This document shows positions 9,403 through 18,900 of a stretch of DNA of 22,088 bases, piece by piece (the first letter of the stretch is position 1; every line of letters starts with the position of its first letter). A program made the position numbers and the translations under genes. This DNA comes from Nemertoderma westbladi. Lineage: Eukaryota > Xenacoelomorpha > Nemertodermatida > Nemertodermatidae. The stretch covers positions 1-22,088 of the forward strand of contig JAUCBJ010002556.1 in NCBI GenBank assembly GCA_032718475.1, read 5' to 3'. Under the pieces are notes generated by a model. It had not been told where the DNA came from and searched no databases. It saw only the letters and a program-made list of their open reading frames with translations.

Positions 9403-11112
9403 TGAATTAATCTAGTGCTAATTACTCTAGTTATTGATATTATTTCACGTATTAATTATTGTGCTATATATACAGTATATATATATATTATTCAGAAATT
9501 GATTTGGAATTGTCGCCATTATTATGATATTATCGGCCGGACGGGCCAAATACCGTCTACTACTGTACTACTAACTACTATAAAGAGCGGACTGCGGATT
9601 ATGGACTGTGGATTATCTGATTACGGACTGCGGACTGTCAATCAAAGAAATTAAATAAGCGAGGTAAATTTGAATTATAATTTTCTGGCTTAATAAATAC
9701 AGTAAAATGCGTATTTTGCACGATCACACGACGAAGAGTCCCGTACAGAAACGCGTCGCCGTACAGACAGACAGAAACGTCAATAGCTCAGTCGCGCGCC
9801 GACCTACTTACAGAGATACAGACTGATACGATTCTTTCGTTGCTGGATAAAGGAAAGATAGCACTCGAAGAAATATTAACCACCTTTTTCCACAGCGGTC
9901 AGGAAGTTGCAACAAACGAGACCACAAAAACCGCACATCGCAAATGCGTAAAAATGCAAAAACGGTATTACACGCTACGTTTTATATTATCGTTTCTACA
10001 TATTTTTCTACATATCCAATGCGATATATCTCGAAAACCTCTAATCTCCTGGTGTTGAGACTATATAGTATCGGACGGAATAACTAATCAATCTGTACAA
10101 AATCCCTTTATTGTTTTTATACAATGTTTTTTAACATATCTTTATCATTTTTTTAGCTTGTTCCTGAATTTACCCTCACAAATTTTAATATTTTTACTCT
10201 TTATTTTTTGTACTAATTACACTTCGTGATCAACTGAAGAAACTGAACTGTCTCAACTGTAATTATATATTACTATTTTTTTTAATCGCTTGTTTTTAGA
10301 CGCATTTTGGTCTAGGTCTAGCAACTAGTAATTATGTGCATTTTCGTACTTTGTACTTTTTAACCATTTTAGCCCTTTTTACTTATGCAGATGCACTGGT
10401 CTTTATTTAGTTTACGTAAATTTTCTAATCGTGCCCATATTAGTAGGCCTATTGGTAGTCAACGTCAACCGTTAGTGTACCTGGTTTACCTACCGTAAGT
10501 GTACCTGGTTGTTCTTTCTCCGGTGTAATAAATAAATTTTATTTTAAATATTGTCACTGTGAAATAATAATAATATAAAAAACTAATTTGTAATGGCCCA
10601 AATTTCGGGTCATATAATAATACATTTCAAATTCTTATGGGATATCCCAAAAATTGTAGTACCTCAGAAATGTTTTTATTTAATCGTTTGCCTAGTTGTG
10701 CTGCTGTGATTCGTAATCTCATTTATAATTTTATTGTTAGGATCGATAAATACGATTACTAATTACTAATACGATTATCTCCAGCTGTGTTACATCTGAT
10801 TGTATATATTTTTCCCCATTGCGACGGTTTTGGATGACTGAATTACATATTAATTTTAAATTGCCGAAGCTGTTATATATTAATTCCGTTAAGGCCTTAT
10901 TCTGTTAAATAACGCTTACATTTATTGGTTGTTTGGTGATGGTGGTGTAGTAATAAAAAATTAATAATGTTATGGTGCAAAGTGGACTTCGTGTTCAGAA
11001 TATACAATAAAAAAAAATAATTGTGGGATCCATAAACAGATCAAATATTTATAATACTGTATATTACATATAGGCCTGATACACACATTAATAAACTACA
11101 GTACTGTTGCAG
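9403..11112. other. intergenic region, possibly LINE 3' UTR at its left end
   Basis: No gene is supported. A short imperfect tandem (cggactgcggattat-like, about three copies) lies at 9590-9645. A ~25-bp duplication built on tagtgtacctggtt / aagtgtacctggtt lies at 10472-10511. A GC-richer patch at 9710-9900 (acgcgtcgccg, gtcgcgcgccg) followed by a 72-codon frame (9840-10058) shows no motif. The rest is AT-rich. Confidence 0.4.
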
Positions 11113-11321
11113 TACAGTCCCAATCCCAATAAACATTAACTTGGTCATTTTGGCGGCCAAAACGACCAAAATGGCCAAATATAAATTGCGGCATTCATGA
11201 AAGGAACTTCTGAGGCAAGTTGGCTTGTCAATCACAGCCAGTGAATAGAGGCTGAGTGTAAGTAAAGCCCAGGATGTTGGCAGATAGAAAAAGGCTTCGA
11301 TTTCCGGACATTCCCTCACCA

Positions 11322-11341
11322 CCCCCCCCCCCCCCCCCCCC
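11322..11341 (+). repeat. homopolymer run of 20 C
   Basis: An uninterrupted C run inside the outer inverted-repeat element, preceded by ccctcacca. It creates glycine- or proline-run artefacts in overlapping short ORFs. Confidence 0.95.
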
Positions 11342-12222
11342 GGACAGTTCCGCACTGTTTTATATTTCGCACGTTTATTTTTCATTTTGTAAGGTAAACG
11401 CTCCTTGTATCCAGACAAGTTGTACAGTATCCAATTTCCCTTTCTTAGCTCAGAAATTTATATTTTGCATCCCGATTTTACATTTTGTATCCACGTTTTA
11501 TTTATGGATTTCATCAATTCAAGTACACTGTATTGTTTGCTAATCTAATTAATTAGATGACCTATATATTCCATCCCCCGAATGATATATTGTTTTGTTT
11601 ACTAGAGTTATAATAATTATGTAATAGTTTTAATTATGAGTATTATTATCTAATTATTTTCTTCAAATTGAAGCAGATGGGGTTGACTATTATTGATGGT
11701 CCTTTTTCGAAGAAATCCTACATGGGCATTTTGGAGCTAACCCGCCACTACTGCTTGGCTCACTGGAAGTGTATTTAGGAAAAGCTCTATTGTAAGGCTG
11801 TGTGTGGCTCTGTTTAAGCTTAGCTGAGCCAAGACGACAGACATTAGGATGGGAACACGAACACACCATATTATCCTTCCCCTATTCATTTCAATGGTAG
11901 CCTACTTGTCTTTCCCGCACTGGGGGGAGACCATTGCCATTGGTTCGCTGTAGGCAATTGTAATACAAAGAGAGCGGCAGGATAAAGAGAAATGGCGACC
12001 TCACTAATAATGGGCTGGTCCCACAGGTCACTTTAAGGTAGATGGTAAAGTAGGTACTAGGCCCCTACAGTGTACATGTTCAAGGGCGCCAGTCCCTAGT
12101 CGCTAGCCCATAGTATGTCATGGAGTTCCTGTAGTAGTTTCAGACGCTTTCACTCATTATCCTAGTGTCCAGGAAGTTGGAGGTTGAGTGTGGGTGGGTG
12201 GATTGGTGGCCCCCGCGCAACA
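11342..12222. other. interior of the outer element, left part: no gene
   Basis: AT-rich up to about 11680, then of mixed composition. An inverted CCAAT (gccattggttcgc, near 11936-11948) and a short ATG frame at 11992 (ATGGCGACC...) occur, but no exon structure follows. No transposase motif is visible on either strand. Confidence 0.35.
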
Positions 12223-12296
12223 CCGCAGTGTCGGTTGACTACAAAACAAAGACCAACGACCCAAATAATAAAGACCTGTACAAATACAAAACACAT

Positions 12297-12559
12297 GTGT
12301 TAACTTTCGTTTATTGTTTTGGTTCCTCTGTCTGTATCCTGCTTCTTTACTAACCTGCTCCTTTAAATGGCAATGTGACCTCACGCTCTCTGGCAATGGG
12401 ACCTAAAGCTCTTTGGAACCTAACGCTCTTTGGGACGTAACGCGACTTTACCTCTTTGTTTTGTACAGGTCACAATCAGCGTTATGTACCATTGCTATTT
12501 AAAGGAGCAAGTTACAGAGGCGTGACGGGGGATTCAAAACAATTAACGAAAGTTAACAC
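12297..12559. mobile_element. 263-bp foldback insertion inside the left terminal repeat of the 1000-bp element
   Basis: The ends are inverted copies: GTGTTAACTTTCGTTTATTG from 12297 and, read on the other strand from 12559, GTGTTAACTTTCGTTAATTG. Further in, cctgctcctttaaatggcaa (about 12352-12372) matches the complement of the ttgctatttaaaggagcaag block (about 12491-12510). Between the arms is a short tandem of a ~17-bp motif built on gacctaacgctctttgg (about 12377-12445). The intact right terminal repeat of the host element lacks this segment, which identifies it as an insertion. I could not resolve a target duplication. Confidence 0.6.
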
Positions 12560-13078
12560 GTTCGTGGGGACTTCGCGCAGCACGTAGTCGGCAAGCCTTG
12601 GCATACGGTTCATATAGAGCAAATGGGGCATGTCTAGTTTGGACCCCATATCCCATGCTATAAATGTATTCATTCGATATACAATCATATGTTAATCCGC
12701 TAGGTGGTGTCAAATTGTTATTCTGCAATTTCGTACTTACCAGTGCAGCACTGTACAGCAGTACCGTACCGGTAGGCCTATGTCATTACTTCTGAGTCTC
12801 TAGCGGATCCCCAATTAAATGTCTTAACTTTTCAATTTCGTAAAAGATAGACTTCATGATTCTCTACAGGCCACCAAAATTTCAGCTCAGGAAAATGAGG
12901 CCTTCCCGAGAAATTTAACATTTTCTAAAAACCACATAATCTGTCGTAGCTGACGTCAGACTGCATGATTTTTCACCAAACTTTACAAACTTTCTAAACT
13001 TTCTCTCTACTACTTACCTACTAAGTTTGGTTCAATTCCGAACGAGCGATGCCGAGAAATTCGCGTTCAAACATTTAC

Positions 13079-13116
13079 CAGACAGACGGACGGACAGACA
13101 GACAGACAGACGGACA
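13079..13116 (+). repeat. GACA/GACG tetranucleotide microsatellite
   Basis: A run of cagacagacggacggacaga-type units directly before the inner end of the right terminal repeat of the 1000-bp element. Similar CAGACAGA runs occur at about 14271, 15082 and 15250 in a different repeat family. Confidence 0.85.
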
Positions 13117-13310
13117 TGCCCCATTTGCCCTATATGAACCGTATGCAAAGGCTCGCCGACTACGTGTCTCGCCCCACACATGTAACAAGATTATGCAGGT
13201 CTTTATAATTGGGTCTTTGTTTTGTAGTCACCCCGCAGTGTCCGCGAATTATACATTGTAAAAAATATTTAAAAAATTTTTATTATAAAAAAAATATTAT
13301 TGAAATTAAT

Positions 13311-13520
13311 TTCCGAAATTAACATCCCGAAATTAATTTATGGACGTCCGTTAATTAGTTATTTTATTACGATTCTGATTGGTTGATAGATTAATTTCGG
13401 GACGTCCATAAGTTAATTTCGGGACGTCCATATAGTTAATTTCGGGACGTCCATAAATTAATTTCGGGACGTCCATAAATTAATTTCGGGACGTCCATAA
13501 ATTAATTTCGGGACGTTCAG
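13311..13520. repeat. 22-23-bp satellite with direct and inverted copies
   Basis: The unit ttaatttcgggacgtcc plus catAAA-type spacer starts at 13391, 13413, 13436, 13458, 13480 and 13502: six direct copies, the last degenerate. One clear copy in the opposite orientation lies at 13326-13349, with a partial one at 13311-13323, so the left side can pair with the right. The core GGACGTCC is itself a palindrome. There are no unique spacers. The array lies inside the outer TA-flanked element, to the right of the 1000-bp insertion. Confidence 0.85.
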
Positions 13521-14158
13521 ATTATTATACATACTCCTCCTTTAACGAAGCCCCATTCAACTCCTTTTATAAGACTGTGTACTCTATCAATGCCTCAGTG
13601 GGCGGACTCCAGTACTGCAAGGCTCAGCGCCGGGTAAGTTAACAATCTGTCAATAATAAAAATGAAAGCGAGCCGACATTTAGTCAGATCCACCAAATGG
13701 ATGGCCAAGGAGACAGACTGTCTGGATTGAGGAGATTCGAGTTAAATCGCTTCGCCGAAACGACCAATTAGCCCATAGGAATACACTACATTGTTTTGGT
13801 GATTTTGGCCACCAAAACGACCAAGTTAATGTTTATTGGGATTGGGACTGTAATGTTACCTTTCAGGCGCCGGTTTGACGATTATTGATATTCCAACTAA
13901 TTAAACAATGAAATAAATATGAAAAACCGGCCCTGTACCGGTTCCGGTTAGGCCGGTTTTTTTTTAGAACCGGCCGATTCCTAAGTATCACCCGATGATC
14001 ATTCGGCCAAATTTCACAAGAATTCGTTCAATTTTGGAAAATCCTTTGCATTTTGAAATTTAGAATTTGCATTCTTCAGAAAACGCATTTAAAGTTTATC
14101 GGTCTGTCCGTCAAAATATGACTGACAGCTTAACAGACAATGTTGATGACGTAATACA
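13521..14158. other. intergenic stretch spanning the right end of the outer element
   Basis: No gene is supported. A TATA-like ttttataag at 13565-13573 is followed by a short ATG frame (13590) running into a GGTAAGT donor-like site near 13631. The ATG lies too close to the TATA box for a normal leader and no continuing exon was found. 13930-13980 has a small cluster of accggttccggttaggccgg repeats. Confidence 0.35.
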
Positions 14159-15390
14159 TGAAAACTGACATTGGAAATGAAATCACCAACCATAAAAAAA
14201 CCCGATAACAAATTTTTTAGCTAGTTGGTATGCTTTCCTATTACTTTGATATACAGAGATGGCTGCACAGACAGACATAGTACAGTACAGGCCACCAGAA
14301 AACGCAGATTTGTACAATTGTGAACACATTTTATCAAATGTGTACCAGTGTAATGTAATGTTGTTGAACGGGACAATTGAACATAATTGAAATGGCAACA
14401 ACCAAAATTTTTTCGCCAAAGGATATAATTGAATACTTTTGAAACGCTTAGTAATATCGAAACTCTCTGTAGTTTGCCGCGAACTGTCACTAACTGCAGC
14501 TGGAAATGCGATAAGGATTTTGTTTACCTTTATAGTGTGCGGTTAATAGTGTCTAGTAGGCAGGCCTATAGTTAGTGATGTTAAGGCATCTTCTGGTGTT
14601 TCTCTGTGCCCCCTCGGTGTCAGACTAGGCGCGACATCTCCCTGCACTAAATTAATTATTCAATGGTCTAGGCTCCTCCATCCACATACCCATCCACCCC
14701 CATACACTCAATGAACCTCCATGTGGTCTTGTGTGTAGTTCTATCTCTACCAATACAGCCCATGTCAGTAATGTTACGCCCTGGGGGCTCTCTCATCTGC
14801 CTGATATCAGACATACAGGCGCACCGCACACAAAGCCTTTGTCGGTCCCAGCAAGTTAGCCTCCTGCTGTGTGATCTAGAAGATAACTCGCCATAACCTG
14901 CCAATCAGATGACTTGAACAAATGTGTTCACATGTGATCACATTGGATGAAATCTGCTTTTTCTGGTGGCCTGTACTGTACGTTTGGTTAAAAGTGAAAA
15001 CTGACGTCGGAAATGAAATCAGCAGCCAGGATAACCCCCATAACATAACTTTTAGCTTAGTGAAATGCTTTCCTAAATTTTGACAGACAGACAGATGGAC
15101 ATACATACAGACCGACAGACATAATATACTTCTCTAAATATGAAAACTGACATCGGAATTGAAATCAGCGACCAGGAAAACCACAACAAAAAAGTTTTAG
15201 CTTGATGGTATGATTCCTTAAATTTTAGATAGACAGATTATCGGATAGGCAGACAGACAGACTGACAAAAAGACAATAGTTTTCGATAAAAGTGAAAACT
15301 GACGTTTGGAATGATAACAGTGACCATGAAAACCACCATTACAAAACCTAGCTAAGATGAATGCTTTTAATTATATGATGTTAGACAACC
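14159..15390 (+). repeat. tandem array of a diverged ~146-bp unit, at least four copies
   Basis: Units begin with tgaaaactgac at about 14159, 14995, 15141 and 15293. Each continues with a ggaaatgaaatcagcgaccagg-like block, then aaaaccaccataacaaaa, then ttttagctt..tgg/tatg, ctttccta, and ends in a CAGACAGACAG run. Copy spacing is 146 and 152 bp for the last three. The gap between the first two is 836 bp because a 696-bp element interrupts it. The final copy is the most diverged. Confidence 0.75.
14281..14980. mobile_element. 696-bp inverted-repeat element with TA flanks, inserted in the tandem array
   Basis: 14283-14311 (starting CAGTACAGGCCACCAGAAAA) and the complement ending at 14978 match with one difference over about 28 bp. 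Looser similarity (gaacacat, tttgt/attgt blocks) extends to around 60 bp. TA lies directly outside each end (14281-14282 and 14979-14980). Removing the element and one TA leaves gacatag-TA-cgtttggttaaaagtg, resembling the uninterrupted junction gacaatagttttcgataaaagtg before copy 4, and gives a 138-bp unit spacing that fits the 146 and 152 bp of the others. This is what a Tc1/mariner-like non-autonomous element would look like. Short frames inside (14183-14490, 14668-14904) show no transposase motif. Confidence 0.7.
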
Positions 15391-15970
15391 ACGACTTGTG
15401 CTTGACCAATGCTAGGTATCTGAGGGAATAAGACCCCATTTCCTATTTTATTGTTTCCATATGATTGCTTGTTATATTTTGACAGACAAACTGTCAGAAA
15501 CACAATCCCAGACAGTCACTTTTCACAGACACTTACATGGAGTAAGGTTAACATTATACCTATTAACTTTATATTTAAATTATTTAAATTTTTTTCGGAA
15601 TTAGTGAACCCCACCCTTAAATTAATTAATAACGTGCGATACACCATGGACCTGGAAACGTACTGACTGACCCCCCCCCCCCCCCCCCCCCCCCCCTCCA
15701 CATTACTTAGTACCAGTGGTTCTGTATCCAATACATTAGAAGTCAACTAAATTAGAAAAATTTTAAATTCTAACTGAGAAAACCAGAAAATCTTTAGACA
15801 CCTTGTGTAATGTTAATAATAATAATTAATCACATTTATTGTATAGTATGAATTGGAACTAAATAACACTTTAGCACATTAATGATGATATTTTATATAA
15901 CTAAATGTACAAACAAACAATGTGAGGTAATTAAAGTAATTAGACGCACTTTATATTATTACAATAATAG
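15391..15970. other. intergenic stretch downstream of RFC1
   Basis: AT-rich with no gene. It contains an uninterrupted run of 26 C (15671-15696). On the minus strand an AATAAA at 15835-15840 could serve as a distal polyadenylation signal for RFC1. The long glycine run in an overlapping minus-strand frame comes from the C tract. Confidence 0.5.
15671..15696 (+). repeat. homopolymer run of 26 C
   Basis: The longest homopolymer in the window, with 26 C after tactgactga. Its length in the assembly may be inexact because such runs are hard to sequence. Confidence 0.95.
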
Positions 15971-15971
15971 T

Positions 15972-15977
15972 TTTATT
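15972..15977 (-). terminator. AATAAA polyadenylation hexamer overlapping the RFC1 stop codon
   Basis: On the minus strand the last codons read GGG AAA TAA followed by A, so AATAAA spans the final lysine codon and the stop. If used, the 3' UTR would be only some 10-30 bases. A second AATAAA lies at 15835-15840 on the same strand, about 135 bases further on. Confidence 0.4.
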
Positions 15978-18900
15978 TCCCCTTTCCACCTTTACCCCTC
16001 CCTTTACTGCTCCCAGTTTTTCCCTTGTCGTCCCGTACTTTACTTTCACCCTTTTTCCCTCCAGTTCTATTTTTCTCCCCAACTTTCTTGGGTTTGACTT
16101 GTTTAATTTCCTCCCCGCTCCCATCCCCTTCCTCCTCTACGTCCAACTCATCCCCTTCCATCCCTACGTCACTGTAACCTAGACTACTGCGCCCTTTCTT
16201 CCCCCCGGCCCCCGTACTATAAGGCGTCAACCTATGCAGTTTATTAAACCCCCTAGTGAGCGCCCCCTTAGTCTTACTGTCAACCTGAGCCATCCAGTCT
16301 GTGGAGTGCGGGAAACAACTCAATGACGTCACATTCTCTATATCCTCCCGACACAGGAAGTACTCCTGCATCACGTCTAACACCATAGCAACCCCCTGCC
16401 CCCCTTCCATAGTAACCAACGGCTTAGTCAACAACGTGCTTAGCAACGGCAAATAGTCCATATTTAGTTGGCGACTATCCCCAGACACCCTCAACCTGGT
16501 GTGCATATGCAACTCCTGTAACAACCTCGAGTTCTTATTCCGAGTGGAATTCCTCCCCAACCACCCCGGGAAGTTAATCATCCCTCCCATAACTCCCTGC
16601 ATGGTCCACCCAGGGACCACGGTGGACAACAGACCCTGGGTGCCTAGCAACGACCAAGACTGTCGCGAACGTATCGTGCGATCTACCCAATCTGAATCGC
16701 TAATGGAGTCGGCGGCCCGACTCAACAAGTCCAGATGTTTCGACCGGCTAGAAACGCCCCGCGGATTAACCCGCGGATAATTCTCCTGAACGAACAACGG
16801 CATTAAACTGTAATCGGTGAAGAAGAAATCCTTGAGTTTCCTGACGTCGAGAGTGGCGGGTAGGAATACCGATCTACACGCCTCGAAGGGACCCAACTTA
16901 AAGTCCTTCCGAGACCTTTCGGCCTCATCCTTAGCTTCCTCGTATCCCATAGCTTCCCGATCCACGGACCACATCTGCAGATGGTTTATAACCTGTCGGA
17001 TATCCTGATTGCTTCCCTGCACGATCTCATTGACCGCGGGGGCGGGAATCCTCAACCCTTCCTTGAAGGTCAACGACATCATAGCGGCTTTCAGTTGCTC
17101 GACTCGCGGCTTAGAGAAGCGAAGATCGAAGCAGTGGTTGGCTAGACTGCGGATCTTGGGAGACTGACGGTCGTTGCAGATACAAATAATTGGGATCCTG
17201 GATCGTTTTATGATCCCAATGAGTTCCTGCATCCCCCCTCGATCCTCATTACCGGACATGCCATCAACTTCATCCATTATGAGCACGTGTTCGCTCCCTA
17301 CTCCCTTACTCCCCTCTCCACTCCCTCCCGTATTATTCAACCTCGTGTTATTCACTAACGCGCTCACAGAATCTTTTAAACTCCTCTGATTCCGCGTGTC
17401 CGACGCATTTAGTTCCACGTAACTAAGCCCCAAATCGCCGCAGACGACCTGAGCGGTCGTGGTCTTCCCAATCCCCGGGTTACCAGACAACAGAGCCGCT
17501 TTAAACACAGACCCTTCTTCCTTAGCGGCGAACCAGTTGGCCTTCCCCCCGCCCCCACTAACGCGGTTGCCACTCCAATCCCTCAACCACTTGTACAACT
17601 TCTTCGCGTTGCTTTTCTCCCCCTGCTGACCAATCAGCTGCTTCATACTCTTGGGTTTGTACTTGTCCACCCAGAGATGGGACTCACTGCAGGACTGGGT
17701 GGCTTGTAGACTCTGCTGCGAGTCTGGGTTGGTAGACTGGCTGTCCTGGGTGCTCGGGTAGAAGGTGGGAGTGGATAGTTGGGAGTTAGTTCTCTTGGTG
17801 CTGGGAGCGGATTGCTGGGAATTAGTTCCCTTGGTGTTGGGAGTGGATAGCTGGGAGTTATTTCCCTTGGTGTTGGGAGTGGATAGCTGGGAGTTAGTTC
17901 CCTTGGAGTTGGGAGTGGGTAGATGGGAGTCAGTTCCCTTGGTTTTGGGAGCTGTTACACTTACCTGGGACTGTGTGCTGGGACCCGCCTTGCCACCCCC
18001 ACCACTCAACCCCTTAACTTTGGCCTCTTTCTCCGCCTGTATAAGATACTTACACTTCCGCGCAGGGAGGGACTCTATCAACTCGAACAACCCATCCTCA
18101 TCCAGAACCCGCACCCCCAACTGCACCGCCTTGGCCGACTTACTCTCTCCCGCCCCCTCCCCCGCCACTAGGTAACTGGTTCTGCGACTTACACTCCCCC
18201 CAACCTTGCCGCCCAACCCTTCTATCAGCCCCTTGGCGGTCTCTCTCTCCAGGGAGTCCAACACTCCCGTTATAACAAAGGTTTTTCCCTCCAGACAGTT
18301 CTCCTCCCCCCTCGGCAACTCTTTACTCCCCAAGTTCTTCGGGGGCCCTCTATGCAGGTAGTCCCAGAAACCAGACTTATTGGCTCGGGTCTCTTCCACA
18401 AAGGTGTCGTCTGGGTCCTCTGCTGGTTGCCTAGCAACTGTACCCGCGTTATCTGGTTGCTTAGCAACCGCACTATCTGGTTGCTTAGCAACCGCACCCC
18501 CGCTATCCCGTTGCTTAGCATCTCGTCTGTTACGTTTAGGCGACGGGAACTCCTCGACAGAAACCGTCTCGACCTCCCCCAGACCAGAATCGAGGTTCTT
18601 CCGTTTGTTTCTGTTGCCTAGCGACGACTCTACGAGGGCGAGGGCCTCCAAAACGTCCTCATCACTGACTTCCACCTCGTCCACTGCCGTATCAGCTTGT
18701 CTGTTCTTTCTGCGTTTCTTTGCGCTGCTCTTTAACGGCTCGTTGACATTTCTACTCTCTGACTTACCAATCGAATGATCTTCCACACGTCGCACAGTCG
18801 CTTTACCAAAAAAATGATCAGCGGATGTTATCGACTTATCCACTGCGGGTTTACTTCTACTTCTCTTTGTTCCCCGGAGTTCCTCCCTATCGCTGTCTGA

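Larger units (their letters stand above)
12233..13232. mobile_element. nested 1000-bp inverted-repeat element with a 10-bp target duplication
   Basis: The direct repeat CCGCAGTGTC flanks the element exactly: 12223-12232 on the left and 13233-13242 on the right. The left end begins GGTTGACTACAAAACAAAG (12233 onward). The right end, read inward on the other strand, begins GGTGACTACAAAACAAAG (from 13232). Similarity continues through a cttaat-free aaagacctg block and resumes in a second block, 12560-12634 against 13113-13190 (cgtagtcgg...ggggcatgtc). The terminal repeat is therefore about 120-140 bp. A 10-bp target duplication is in the range known for Mutator-like elements (9-11 bp), so that is a possible class, but no transposase is present. 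The left repeat is interrupted by a 263-bp foldback (12297-12559). The peptide-like frames shared by both ends are just the two inverted copies of the terminal repeat. Confidence 0.7.
11113..13852. mobile_element. candidate Tc1/mariner-type element, 2736 bp, 49-bp terminal inverted repeats, TA flanks
   Basis: 11115-11163 and 13802-13850 are reverse complements at 46 of 49 positions, and the outer 32 positions are identical. Each end begins CAGTCCCAATCCC and is flanked directly by TA (11113-11114 and 13851-13852). Similarity stops exactly outside the TA on both sides and fades inside after about 49-54 bp, as expected for terminal repeats with a TA target duplication. Each terminal repeat contains a small palindrome around ggtcattttgg / ccaaaacgacc. 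Tc1/mariner elements are known for TA targets and often for CAGT starts. No transposase is readable inside. The interior holds a nested 1000-bp element and a 22-bp satellite. Subtracting the nested element and its duplicated site leaves about 1.7 kb, an ordinary size for this superfamily. The alternative is two unrelated copies of a short repeat in opposite orientation. Confidence 0.6.

Noticed and set aside
9840-10058. 72-codon ORF in a GC-richer patch
   Set aside because: No motif and no homology that I recognise. The first codon is TTG, not ATG.
11992-12050. ATGGCGACC... as a first exon after a CCAAT box
   Set aside because: The frame is a dozen codons, the donor-like site is weak, and no downstream exon was found.
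13029-13039. GGTTCAATTCC, matching a tRNA B-box
   Set aside because: No A-box, no cloverleaf arms and no terminator at the right distance. It lies within repeat DNA.
12543-13261. A peptide-like segment (HAPFALYEPYAKA) shared by two ORFs
   Set aside because: The two copies lie on opposite strands and correspond to the inverted terminal repeats of the 1000-bp element. DNA similarity extends beyond the frames.
13391-13520. Regular 22-bp repeats resembling a CRISPR array
   Set aside because: There are no unique spacers, inverted copies are present, and the context is eukaryotic.
13565-13640. TATA box plus short ATG exon ending in GTAAGT
   Set aside because: The ATG is about 20 bp from the TATA box, upstream of the expected transcription start, and no second exon fits.
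17765-18778. Plus-strand ORFs antisense to RFC1
   Set aside because: They mirror the repetitive coding sequence of RFC1 on the other strand and show no independent motif.
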